DNA of 8,534 nt from Candidatus Cloacimonadota bacterium (GTDB lineage: Bacteria; Cloacimonadota; Cloacimonadia; Cloacimonadales; Cloacimonadaceae). The notes under the pieces are model-generated. The model was given only the letters and a program-made list of their open reading frames with translations. It ran no database searches and was not told where the DNA came from. The translations under genes and the position numbers were made by a program. Where the stretch lies: positions 1 through 8,534 of the forward strand of contig JALOBM010000080.1 in NCBI GenBank assembly GCA_023228285.1, written 5' to 3'. Below are positions 1 through 7,969 of the stretch, piece after piece. Within the stretch, counting starts at the first letter, position 1, and the number at the start of each line of letters is the position of its first letter.

Positions 1-1854
1 CAGGCTTATCAGTTCGTAGATTTTCACCGCTTTATTCTTGCCTTTTACTTTCACCTCATCCAGATAACGTACTTCCACCAGGTCTTTCACATATTCCAGA
101 GTAAACTCACTGATAATAATGTGCTTCGCAGTTTCATACTCTTTATTGATGCTTTCCAAGCGCGCACCCAAGTTTATGGTATCGCCGATGGCAGTGTAGT
201 CGAAGATCTGTTCACTACCCAGATTTCCCACTACTGCAGAACCGGTATTCACTCCGATACCGATCTCGAAGCCTTGCTTACCTTCAGCATGCCATTTTTC
301 CTGCAGTTCAGTCATTTTATCCCGCATCTGCAGGGCAACTTTACAGGCGTTTAGTGCATGATTGGGAAGGGGCACAGGGGTTCCAAACAGCGCCATGATC
401 TCATCACCGACAAATTTGTCCAGTATCCCCTTGTTCTCCACGATCACATTCACCATTGCGGTAAGGTATTCTTTCAGGATATTCACGGTCTCTTCGGGAC
501 TATGACTTTCAGAGTAAGTAGTAAAGGAGCGGATATCCGAAAATAGCACTGATATCTCTTGTAGAGAACCTCCGTAGCTTAGCTTTTTGGGGTTCTTCAA
601 TAGCTCGCTCACCAATTCGGGTGCCATATATTGCTGAAATGCCTGGCGAATGAAGCGCTTCTCTTTCAAAGAATCCAGATAATGACATACTAAACTGGCG
701 ATATAGATAAAGAGCAGAGCAATCACTGGCTGTACGATGGGAATCAAATAGCTTTGTCCGGCAAAAAGATAATATGCTCCCAAGTATTGCAGGGCAATCA
801 GCAACAACAGTAAGAGCGCCGAGAGCTGCGGCTTCAACTTGCGGAAAACGAACCATAGTAAGATCAGACCGACAAATTCAAACAGCAGATATAACCATAA
901 GTCCAATCCATAGAGATAATCTGCGTTTTGCACCATCTCAATGAAATTGGCATGAATCTCCACTCCGGGAGTCCACTCTCCCCCAAATGGAGTGGGAAAC
1001 TTGTCGTGCAATTCGTCTAGAGTAGCACCGATCAGGACGATTTTATCCTGCAATATCCCTGAATCCTTAATGGAGTAGAACTCGTCGAACTCTATACCCT
1101 GATAGCCAGGCATAGCCACAGTGCTATCATCAATCACGCTGGCATAAGACACTTGGGGAAATGTGGAAGCGGGGCCATAGTAGTTTATGATCGCTTTATT
1201 GTGCTGGTACATTGGGATACTATGATTTGCCACCTGCAGATGATTGTTCTCCACTCTCAGATGATCTGCCCAATCGCTTTGGTAGATACGACTATTGGCC
1301 AATGCAGCCACACCGATGCTATAATAAGGATGTTCATCCATTACTTCAAACAAGCTGTACTTACGAATTGCGTTATCCGAGTCCGAACTCATGTTTACGA
1401 TACCCCAAGGAGTGTCATAAGACATTATGTCGCCGATTGGAGTAAACAATTGATCCGGATCATTGTGAGCTTTGCCGTGCAGCACCTTGCCAGCAAAGAT
1501 GACGTTATCATAGGCTGCGGCTGTATTTGCCAAGAGCAAGTCGTATTCTGGATAACGGGAGTTTTCAGTGAATTCCACGTCGAAAATGATCAGCTTTGCC
1601 CCGGCTTGGTTCAGATTCTCTATGAGCTTGGCGTGATACTCTCTGGGAAAAGGCCATGTGGTGTTCAGAGCGCTGAAGCTTTCATCGTCGATTGCCACTA
1701 TTACGATGTCTCCGCTGGGATCACGCGGTCCCCGAAATCGAAAGAGGCTGTCCTGAGCTTTGTATTCTAGGGAATCAAACACAGGAATCAAAAAGATAGC
1801 CTTGAGGATAATCAAGATGAGAATGGGAAATAGAACCGAGCGGTATCGTGACAT
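1..1854 (-). CDS. CHASE2-domain class III adenylate/guanylate cyclase (partial, C-terminus off the window)
   Basis: Inner-membrane cyclase predicted to make cAMP (or cGMP) in response to a periplasmic signal. 618 codons are visible with no stop. Residues 7-25 form a membrane segment, about 26-315 the CHASE2 sensor (AIDDESF at 54-60, WPFPRE 67-72, KIVLIGA 271-277, PGVEIHA 296-302), then three membrane segments at about 318-337, 343-365 and 369-392. A helical linker (EKRFIRQAFQQYMAPELV) leads into the catalytic domain from about 430. All catalytic residues are present: metal-binding D440 (FSDIRSFT) and D484 (KFVGDE), purine-selecting K480 and D552 (FDYTAIGD), and transition-state N561 and R565 (INLGARLE). 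The Lys/Asp pair favours ATP. The ATG has AAGGAG six bases upstream. The visible end (KVKGKNKAVKIYEL) is the usual last strand, so few residues should be missing. It follows the outer-membrane gene by 71 bases. Confidence 0.93.
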   Translation of the reverse strand, partial: MSRYRSVLFPILILIILKAIFLIPVFDSLEYKAQDSLFRFRGPRDPSGDIVIVAIDDESFSALNTTWPFPREYHAKLIENLNQAGAKLIIFDVEFTENSRYPEYDLLLANTAAAYDNVIFAGKVLHGKAHNDPDQLFTPIGDIMSYDTPWGIVNMSSDSDNAIRKYSLFEVMDEHPYYSIGVAALANSRIYQSDWADHLRVENNHLQVANHSIPMYQHNKAIINYYGPASTFPQVSYASVIDDSTVAMPGYQGIEFDEFYSIKDSGILQDKIVLIGATLDELHDKFPTPFGGEWTPGVEIHANFIEMVQNADYLYGLDLWLYLLFEFVGLILLWFVFRKLKPQLSALLLLLLIALQYLGAYYLFAGQSYLIPIVQPVIALLFIYIASLVCHYLDSLKEKRFIRQAFQQYMAPELVSELLKNPKKLSYGGSLQEISVLFSDIRSFTTYSESHSPEETVNILKEYLTAMVNVIVENKGILDKFVGDEIMALFGTPVPLPNHALNACKVALQMRDKMTELQEKWHAEGKQGFEIGIGVNTGSAVVGNLGSEQIFDYTAIGDTINLGARLESINKEYETAKHIIISEFTLEYVKDLVEVRYLDEVKVKGKNKAVKIYELISL

Positions 1855-1878
1855 GACAAGCTCCTTTTATAAAAGCTC

Positions 1879-1904
1879 GAAGCGTGGTTTTGAGGCCACG
1901 CTCC
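1879..1904 (-). terminator. intergenic hairpin between the outer-membrane and cyclase genes (attenuator or mRNA-processing element)
   Basis: Inverted repeat: arm 1896-1904 pairs with 1879-1887 as a 9-bp stem including one G-U pair, with an eight-base loop. The core GCGTGG/CCACGC is perfect. On the RNA it is followed after a few bases by UUUUAU, a weak U-tract, and then the cyclase ribosome site. It could partly terminate transcription and lower cyclase output, protect the upstream mRNA from 3' decay, or sit at the 5' end of a transcript from the TATAAT at 1914-1919. The stem is visible; its function is inferred. Confidence 0.5.
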
Positions 1905-1913
1905 GATGTATTG

Positions 1914-1919
1914 ATTATA
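1914..1919 (-). promoter_or_regulatory. possible internal promoter (-10 box) for the cyclase gene
   Basis: A perfect TATAAT lies on the minus strand just after the stop codon of the outer-membrane gene, and would place a transcript start near 1907. The best -35 match at normal spacing (CTGAAT, 18 bases upstream) is poor at three of six, and there is no extended TGn element. It may therefore be chance, or need an activator. Confidence 0.3.
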
Positions 1920-1925
1920 TGTGTA

Positions 1926-4304
1926 CTAGAATCTCTGATTCAGGCACAGTCTGAAGGTTGTAGTATCGTAATCCTGATTGCTTACATCATCGTTTTTGTA
2001 GTTCATCATCCCAAGATCTGCAGTTACAGTCATATTGCGGAGAGGATAGCTTTCCACCCCGAAATTGATGTAGTTGTATGTCTGATCATCGTAATCGCCA
2101 GAAAGACCGGTATTACGGAATGACACATAGGGTCTGATGCGATCCTGCCATAAGGAATAATCAGCTTTCAAAAAGATGCTGTTGTTCTTGTACTTTTGAG
2201 AGAATAAGTCATCTTTGTTTGTGGACGTAGAATACGATATCTGGGTTCTTAGCGGAACCATGGAGAAACGGTTGCTCATAGTGAAGCCAATACCGGTATT
2301 GGCGTTGTCCGACGTGTAGGTATCGTTTATAGTACGTTTTATGTTGTTTGAACCCATGCGGTAACTGATATCCAGCTGAGTGGGAACGTAAGGGATCTGG
2401 ACGATGTTGTAACCGATCCCAAAGCTCATATTTCTGGCATTACTGGTGATGGGGTCAAAGCTGCTGTCCACAATGTCGGAATTCTGTTCGTTCTCACCAC
2501 TGTTATCGTTGAATGAAGCCTTCAGATAGGGCATATTCGGAATACGAATAATGGCTGAAGCAAAGATGTTTTGATAGGTATTGGTCTCGCTCTTGTGTTC
2601 CATCAAGTTATCCTCGGTGGTACTAAAGCCGCCTGAAATCGTAATCAGGCGACCAAAAGAGAACTGATCTGTGATGGATAGTATACGAGTATCTCTTTGA
2701 TGACCGAAGGTGCCAATCGAATTGAAAGCACTGCCGGTTTCGTTGTATTGAAGATTCAGGAAGTTGTTCCAGAAGTACATCCGCACGTAAGCGTTCCAAG
2801 CCATATTAGCCATGCTGGGCATGAAGGGCTCCATATTGGTATTGATGATGAAGGTATCAGCAAAATCCTCAGGATCCAATTCTATACCGCCAATCTCGTT
2901 TTCCAAACCGTAATCTTCCATTTCAGCCACTGTAATAGCCCCGGGAAGGGTATTGGTGTTCAGCAGGCTTCCGGCAACCTCAAAACCAGCCACAAAATGC
3001 TGATCCGGCACGTTCAATTGCATATCGAAGCTGACTACGGCGTTATCTTGGGGTCTTACCGTGTAAACAGTATCGTTTTCAGCGTTTATGTAGCTGTAGT
3101 GGATTTCGTCCAAAGAGCTTATTATGTCACGGTGACGAGCTCCTGTGAAGCCCATACGGAAGTTCTGATTGCTGCCAAATTGCAATCTGGCACCGATTGC
3201 CTCTTGCTTGAAAGTGCTATTCTGAGTAGCGGTTTCGCTAGCATCGAATTCTGTCTTTCTCACGGATTCTCCATGAGCCCAAACAAGCTCCAGATTGCGG
3301 GTATAGAACTTGCCATAGAGACCTCGGATGTTCTTCCCGGACAGAGTAAATTGGGACAGAGAAGGAGAATAATCTCCGAAGAACACATCCAACATAGGAA
3401 TCTGGACACCAAAGGTATAGCGGTTCACCGGCTGGGCGTTTTTTTCTTCCAGGCTGGATACCAGCAGATTGGCCTGCATATCCACAATTCCATAGTTTCC
3501 ATACAGATCGGCCCATGTGCTGTAATCGTCTGCGGGATTCCCAAACACTTTGCCATTATCCGATACTCCGTAAGCGTTTGCGGCGAAATTTACAGAACCC
3601 CTGTATGTGAACGGTAGGGCAGGCTTTTTACTGCCGGGCAAAACCTGAGTTATCCAGGTGTCGGAATACACATCCGCACCCTTCACTTTAGCAGTAATCA
3701 ATGCTTTTTTGATGCCATGCTGAGGCCGGTCTTCCCTATACACCAATATAGATTCACTGAATTGAGTTTGAGAGGTTACATCTCTGTCGCCAACGAACAC
3801 GCGGATGCTTTGGGTATCCACATCCTCTGCCAAAGCCAGATAGCTTACTGCTAGTACATAACCATCGTCGGCAGATACCGAACTATCGTCAGATATCAGT
3901 ACAAATCCATCCGTTAGCGAACCTTGGGGAGCATTTAGCTTCAGAGTATAAAGCGGAGTAATGCCATCATCTGCAGGGAGATATTCCGAAGCACCGCTGA
4001 GCAGTTTGATTTCAAAGCGATACTCCACATCGTTTGTAGACACTGCTGTTTTGGGGATAAATCCGCGCCAGTATGTGGAAGCAGGATCGTCCTGTCTCAT
4101 GGGTTCTGCCTGCCAGACTGTACTGCCAACAAGCCGATATTGTACATCTATGCCGGATATTTCTTCTCTTCCCTGGGTAATCTCCAAAAGGAGTTCGACA
4201 TCTCTATCCGGGACAAATGATTCCGGGCTTACATGCAATGCAGTCAATGCCAATAATGCGAAGCAAGGTATTACTAATGCTAATGCGAGTAGATATCTTT
4301 TCAT
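1926..4304 (-). CDS. outer-membrane beta-barrel protein with N-terminal Ig-like domains, unknown function
   Basis: 792 residues, exported. Residues 1-22 are a Sec signal peptide (charged MKR, hydrophobic core); Cys14 is preceded by Pro, so there is no lipobox. Residues about 24-225 look like two Ig/Fn3-type beta-sandwich domains (YRLVG, VEYRFEIKLL, then ALITAKVKG). From about 232 to the end the sequence is runs of alternating polar and hydrophobic/aromatic strands, Asn- and Tyr-rich turns and no long helix, typical of a large beta-barrel. The protein ends in QRF, and a terminal Phe is the usual signal for barrel insertion. There is no TonB box or plug-like domain that I can identify, so I do not call it a TonB-dependent receptor. 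AGGAG sits six bases before the ATG. It begins 14 bases after the FecR-domain gene, suggesting co-translation and a joint role at the envelope. The exact family is not recognised. Confidence 0.85.
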   Translation of the reverse strand: MKRYLLALALVIPCFALLALTALHVSPESFVPDRDVELLLEITQGREEISGIDVQYRLVGSTVWQAEPMRQDDPASTYWRGFIPKTAVSTNDVEYRFEIKLLSGASEYLPADDGITPLYTLKLNAPQGSLTDGFVLISDDSSVSADDGYVLAVSYLALAEDVDTQSIRVFVGDRDVTSQTQFSESILVYREDRPQHGIKKALITAKVKGADVYSDTWITQVLPGSKKPALPFTYRGSVNFAANAYGVSDNGKVFGNPADDYSTWADLYGNYGIVDMQANLLVSSLEEKNAQPVNRYTFGVQIPMLDVFFGDYSPSLSQFTLSGKNIRGLYGKFYTRNLELVWAHGESVRKTEFDASETATQNSTFKQEAIGARLQFGSNQNFRMGFTGARHRDIISSLDEIHYSYINAENDTVYTVRPQDNAVVSFDMQLNVPDQHFVAGFEVAGSLLNTNTLPGAITVAEMEDYGLENEIGGIELDPEDFADTFIINTNMEPFMPSMANMAWNAYVRMYFWNNFLNLQYNETGSAFNSIGTFGHQRDTRILSITDQFSFGRLITISGGFSTTEDNLMEHKSETNTYQNIFASAIIRIPNMPYLKASFNDNSGENEQNSDIVDSSFDPITSNARNMSFGIGYNIVQIPYVPTQLDISYRMGSNNIKRTINDTYTSDNANTGIGFTMSNRFSMVPLRTQISYSTSTNKDDLFSQKYKNNSIFLKADYSLWQDRIRPYVSFRNTGLSGDYDDQTYNYINFGVESYPLRNMTVTADLGMMNYKNDDVSNQDYDTTTFRLCLNQRF

Positions 4305-4318
4305 ATTGATCTCCTATC

Positions 4319-4993
4319 TTAGTACTCAATTTCGATCAGTTTGCGATTACCTGCTTCGTCCAATACTGGAACAATGATGGGTTCACGTTTCTCGTTACGA
4401 GAAGACTCCAATTCTGCTTTTTCGATCTCATTAAGGTCGTCGGTGCTACTGTCTCTCAGCTGCACTCCACCCTCCGGATTCACGACTCCAGTCTTGCCTT
4501 TGGATACCGTCTTAACTTCATCGGTAGATAACACGCGTAATTCAACTTCGCCATCTGTAACGGTAAAGGTGCTGAAGCCATCGTCATCCACCTTGGTCAG
4601 GAATTCTGTTCCTTTCACCGAGGCCACAGTGGTGGGAGTTTGCACGACGAATGCACCGCTACCCTTTTTTACTTGAGTAAGGATGCTGCCCTTGCTCACA
4701 TTCACTTTCTTGTTTAGTTTACTTCCATCTTTACTGGCAGTTACGGTAACCACAGAGTTTGAGAAGAGTTTGATTGTAGAGGAAGCATCAATGTATTTGT
4801 ATGCCGCGAAGCTCTCTGCTCCGGTTCGCAGTACATCCTTGTTTTGCAGCAATTCCCCATTGGCGAATTTGAGGTTTTTCAAAGCGCGTTCCAAGCTTAC
4901 TTTGCCCTTGCTGGCGGAAAGAATGGCCACGCTATCTGCCAATAACGCCGAAGCAAGCAGCAAAATAACAGATATCAACAGGATTCTTTTCAT
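4319..4993 (-). CDS. secreted FecR-domain protein
   Basis: 224 residues. Residues 1-19 are a signal peptide (MKRILL..., likely cut after A19 in LLA-DS), so the mature protein is periplasmic or surface-exposed. The FecR domain spans about 27-160, with its hallmark at 115-132 (FVVQTP, then VASVKGTEFL) and TVTDGEVEL at 144-152. A charged, probably disordered tail follows, with a basic/acidic stretch at about 183-205. Classical FecR of iron-uptake systems has a cytoplasmic anti-sigma segment and a membrane helix before this domain. Both are absent here and no sigma factor gene is nearby, so this is a stand-alone FecR domain, probably a binding or adaptor module. The ribosome site AGGAGG overlaps the TGA of the preceding gene, five bases before the ATG, which indicates translational coupling. 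Its neighbours are an exported beta-sandwich protein and the outer-membrane barrel. Confidence 0.9.
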   Translation of the reverse strand: MKRILLISVILLLASALLADSVAILSASKGKVSLERALKNLKFANGELLQNKDVLRTGAESFAAYKYIDASSTIKLFSNSVVTVTASKDGSKLNKKVNVSKGSILTQVKKGSGAFVVQTPTTVASVKGTEFLTKVDDDGFSTFTVTDGEVELRVLSTDEVKTVSKGKTGVVNPEGGVQLRDSSTDDLNEIEKAELESSRNEKREPIIVPVLDEAGNRKLIEIEY

Positions 4994-5003
4994 GGTTTCC
5001 TCC

Positions 5004-6095
5004 TCAATCCTTTATTTTTACTTTAATGTCTTTTCCCAAGAGGCTGCTTAAGATGTCAACAGCATCTTGGCCCCGGTATGTCCTGCCTTCATAGATAACT
5101 TCTCCGGTAGGAGTATAGCCCAGATTCAGAATGTTTAGCAAAGCAGGATTCTGGAGCATATCCAGGATTGTTTGTACTTCTTCAGGAGTCGCGTCTCCAC
5201 CTTTGTCTTCCACATAGCGGAATACATACCAGCTACTGGCATAAGGATTGCTTTGCGAGCCAGACCTGCCCAGCTTGGGGTTGTGTTCGTCATAACGGTC
5301 AGTAAATACTTGCCAAGCATAGTAATAATCAGTCTTTAGAGGCAGATACTCGGAAAATCCGCTGTTCACATCATCCACACGCAAGATCTCTGTGCCTGTA
5401 CTGGATATGGTTGAAAGCTTTGGTTGCCCATTGGGAGGATATTGCCTCACGACCAATGTTTGTTTATTGAAGCTTGTAGTCACAGCGTTCCAGATAAAGT
5501 TTACCGGCAGATCACTGAGATCAGGAACCTTCAGGCCAATGAGTGCTCCGGGGCTGATCAGATTAATCGATCCTGCATTACGGATGGTGATGGTAAATGT
5601 TCTGGACGTCACATTAGCAGGAGCGTCTTCCGGCCATGCAGAGATTCTCAATTGTATCTCACCATCGGGGAAATAGCCGGATAGTACTGCTTCTTCCAAG
5701 ATGGATAAGTCCTCGATCTCATCTATGATATTGATATTGATGGAGCCATCCGGTCTAAAGTACTGGTTGCTGGTATTTGTGATCAATTCGCGGTTTGTCA
5801 TCTGGATAACCTGCCCGGGAGCAATTTTTTCTTCGCTGATAAACACAGCATCATCACCGCTGATAATCTCATTGTTGTTCCAGCTAATCTCGATCCGAAG
5901 CTTCACATACTGGTCTTGTTGATCGTTGGTAATAGTAAGCGTCGTGAGAACTGGCTGTGAACCGGGATTCACGGGATCGAAACTAAAAGTTCTCAGCTCA
6001 TTTACTTGAATGCTCGAAGGATTGAATGCAAGTTCCACCGACCATAGATTCAAAGCCACAAACAACAGAGCGAAAATATAAAGTATGCGTTTCAT
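5004..6095 (-). CDS. exported two-domain beta-sandwich protein of unknown function
   Basis: 363 residues; family not recognised. Residues 1-19 form a signal peptide (MKRILYIFALLFVALNLWS). Residues about 21-175 read as an Ig-like sandwich resembling periplasmic chaperone or surface-layer domains (LTTLTITNDQQDQYVKLRIEI, FTITIRN). Residues about 178-296 resemble an Fn3-like domain: FIWNAV near the start, LKTDYYYAWQVF at 253-264 and SSWYVFRYV at the end. A short helical tail (TPEEVQTILDMLQNPALLNILN) and a final Lys-rich strand complete it. There are no catalytic motifs, cysteines or transmembrane helices after the signal, which favours a structural or ligand-binding periplasmic or surface role. 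The ATG overlaps the TGA of ddl (ATGA), with GGAGG four bases upstream inside the ddl end. The FecR-domain gene follows after 10 bases. Confidence 0.83.
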   Translation of the reverse strand: MKRILYIFALLFVALNLWSVELAFNPSSIQVNELRTFSFDPVNPGSQPVLTTLTITNDQQDQYVKLRIEISWNNNEIISGDDAVFISEEKIAPGQVIQMTNRELITNTSNQYFRPDGSININIIDEIEDLSILEEAVLSGYFPDGEIQLRISAWPEDAPANVTSRTFTITIRNAGSINLISPGALIGLKVPDLSDLPVNFIWNAVTTSFNKQTLVVRQYPPNGQPKLSTISSTGTEILRVDDVNSGFSEYLPLKTDYYYAWQVFTDRYDEHNPKLGRSGSQSNPYASSWYVFRYVEDKGGDATPEEVQTILDMLQNPALLNILNLGYTPTGEVIYEGRTYRGQDAVDILSSLLGKDIKVKIKD

Positions 6096-7045
6096 GATAC
6101 CTCCACGTGTCTTGCCACGGAGTTTTCTATTATTGTTACCAGCAGGTCGCTAAAAGCTATACCTGCTGCCTTTGCTGCCATCGGAGTAAGGCTGAGAGCC
6201 GTCATCCCCGGCAGGGTATTTACTTCCAGAAAGTACAGTTTATCGTTGTCCAGCCTAAAATCCACTCTGCCATATACTGAGCAGGACAGAGCATTAAAGG
6301 CACGTACAGCATATAGCTGAGCCAAATGCGCTATGGCTTCGTCGATGGGTGCAGGAGCCAGATACTCCGTTTTACCTTTGGTATATTTGTTTGTGTAATC
6401 ATACCAGCCGGCTCGTGGTTTGATTTCCACAACCGGCAAGGCTTTACCGTTCAGAATGCTAACCGTAAGCTCGCGCCCGGGAATGTACTCCTCCAAAAGT
6501 ACAGAAGAGCAGTATTTGAAGGCTTTATCCACCGCAGTTTTCAAGGCGGACAGATCTTCCACCATGCTAATCCCCACGCTGCTCCCGGCATCGTTGGGCT
6601 TTACTATGATGGGTAAACCCAAAGTCTCGGTAAACGCTTTGTAGTCTTCCGGATCATTGTAGTCCTCCAAAAGATTGCCCCGCATCAAAATGTGTTTGGG
6701 AACCGGTACTCCCTCCTGACTCACGATCAGCTTTGCGATGTATTTATCCATAGCAAGAGTGGAGCCCTTGGAAAGTGACCCTGTGAAAGGTATCCCAGCC
6801 AGTTGTAAGGCAGCCTGCAAATCTCCGTTTTCGCCGCAACCCCCATGTAGACCATTGAATACCATATAGGGATTTTCAGCTTCGATGGCCATCAGCAAGT
6901 CCGAAAAGCGGGGATAATCCGCAGGATCAATCTCACTTACGTTATAATTCAAAAGGAGCAAAGCTTTGGCAACCTCTGATCCGCTAATCAGGGATATTTC
7001 CCGTTCGGGAGAATTGCCTCCCTTGAGTACAAGAATCTTTTTCAT
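6092..7045 (-). CDS. ddl: D-alanine--D-alanine ligase
   Basis: Cytoplasmic ATP-grasp enzyme that joins two D-alanines for the peptidoglycan stem peptide. 317 residues, normal length. The N-terminal substrate domain has GGNSPEREIS with E14, equivalent to the D-Ala-binding Glu15 of E. coli DdlB, and HGGCGENGDLQ at 67-77, where Asn replaces the more common Asp. The ATP-grasp part has VKPNDAGSSVG at 148-158, LLEEYIPGRELTV at 183-195, the omega loop with K220-Y221 (equivalent to K215/Y216), R260/D262 (GRVDF) and E274-N276 with PGMT (EVNTLPGMT). The Ser-Lys-Tyr set favours D-Ala over D-lactate as second substrate. A purine-rich site (AGAGAGG) precedes the ATG. The gene starts 9 bases after the FemAB-like gene and overlaps the next by ATGA. 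No mur genes are seen, so it lies outside a visible division/cell-wall cluster. Confidence 0.96.
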   Translation of the reverse strand: MKKILVLKGGNSPEREISLISGSEVAKALLLLNYNVSEIDPADYPRFSDLLMAIEAENPYMVFNGLHGGCGENGDLQAALQLAGIPFTGSLSKGSTLAMDKYIAKLIVSQEGVPVPKHILMRGNLLEDYNDPEDYKAFTETLGLPIIVKPNDAGSSVGISMVEDLSALKTAVDKAFKYCSSVLLEEYIPGRELTVSILNGKALPVVEIKPRAGWYDYTNKYTKGKTEYLAPAPIDEAIAHLAQLYAVRAFNALSCSVYGRVDFRLDNDKLYFLEVNTLPGMTALSLTPMAAKAAGIAFSDLLVTIIENSVARHVEVS

Positions 7046-7054
7046 GAACCTCTC

Positions 7055-7969
7055 TTACATTTTTATCTGGTAAAAAACACACAAATGCAGACCCAGTGCA
7101 GCCTTGAACCTGGCTACATCATGCAGGTTTGCACCACAATAATCAAAGAATCGGCTGCCCTCGGGCAGGTTTTGAATAATGCTTAGGCTGTCAAAAGCAG
7201 CGGTTCCCTTGCGTAAAGCTTCTTCCGAGGTAGCCTTAAACAAAGTATATACCACATCTGCACCATCGTAGAGCAATATATTTGCACTTACCGGCTTTTT
7301 CTCCCAGAGAACGTTGAATTGTTTCAACAATCCTGCATCATATAGTTGGATTAGAAAAACCCTCATAGCCTTGTAACTTAACCCAAAACTGTGGTTTTTC
7401 TTGATCTCCAGCTTCTTATGAAGGGCCAGGAAGACATCCGGATCAAAGGCCTCAACCAATTCCATACCGAGGTTTTTGGCAATACGGAAATTCCTGCGCT
7501 CATCAGGAAGAGCATTCAGGATTTCACCCTTCTGACACCGAAAAGTATATAAGGGTGTTGCTTTGAAACCATTCCAGGTAAAACCTCTTACATCATCGTT
7601 TTCCGGACTTAGCTTGAAGTTGATGCGTTTATAACGTTCTGCCAGGAAACGTGCGATATCAAAGCAAACCGTACTGGAATCAAGAAGCACTCTCGCCTTT
7701 CCTGCGCTGCTTTCATGAGCGAAAGATATACCCTGATAATAAGCACCAATAGGAGTAACAAGAGCCTTCATTCCCATCTTTCTTCGTTCATACAAAGGCA
7801 AAATGGCAAAAAGCTGTTCGCCTTTGAATACCTGCAACTGAAGTGCTGTAACATTGTGCAACCGGGCTATCGCCTCCATAAACCTGGGATTGTGCCAATA
7901 GCTGTATCCTCCAGCGATTTGCCTGGCTTCTCCGCTTTGCATGTCCACGATTTTCAGGACATAGCTCAT
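7055..7969 (-). CDS. FemAB/BioF2-like GNAT-fold acyltransferase family protein
   Basis: 304 residues, no signal peptide or membrane helix, so cytoplasmic. The C-terminal half resembles the acyl-CoA N-acyltransferase fold of FemAB and related proteins: RRNFRIAKNLGMELVEA at 158-174, VSANILLYDGADVVYTLFKA at 227-246, and FFDYCGANLHDVARFKAALG at 274-293, close to the FemAB-type ending in which a D-x-x-G motif precedes RFK and a final glycine. The N-terminal half (about 20-140, with YWHNPRF and LPLYERRKMGMKAL) would be the companion half-domain. FemAB proteins add amino acids to peptidoglycan precursors from aminoacyl-tRNA, while other relatives acylate sugars or lipids. Being next to ddl suggests a cell-wall substrate, but this is unproven. 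The ATG overlaps the stop of the response regulator (ATGA) with only a weak ribosome site, so translation is probably coupled. Confidence 0.75.
   Translation of the reverse strand: MSYVLKIVDMQSGEARQIAGGYSYWHNPRFMEAIARLHNVTALQLQVFKGEQLFAILPLYERRKMGMKALVTPIGAYYQGISFAHESSAGKARVLLDSSTVCFDIARFLAERYKRINFKLSPENDDVRGFTWNGFKATPLYTFRCQKGEILNALPDERRNFRIAKNLGMELVEAFDPDVFLALHKKLEIKKNHSFGLSYKAMRVFLIQLYDAGLLKQFNVLWEKKPVSANILLYDGADVVYTLFKATSEEALRKGTAAFDSLSIIQNLPEGSRFFDYCGANLHDVARFKAALGLHLCVFYQIKM

Noticed and set aside
1153..1770. Open plus-strand frame of 205 codons
   Set aside because: Antisense to the CHASE2 domain of the cyclase; the composition (many His, Cys and Ile in no pattern) is that of a shadow frame.
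2697..3617. Open plus-strand frame of 306 codons
   Set aside because: Lies fully antisense to the outer-membrane barrel gene, shows no motif or ribosome site, and the minus-strand reading has a signal peptide and coherent barrel pattern.
1926..4304. TonB-dependent receptor or lipoprotein call for the barrel protein
   Set aside because: No plug domain or TonB box can be seen, and Cys14 is preceded by Pro and lies inside the signal core, so it is not a lipobox.
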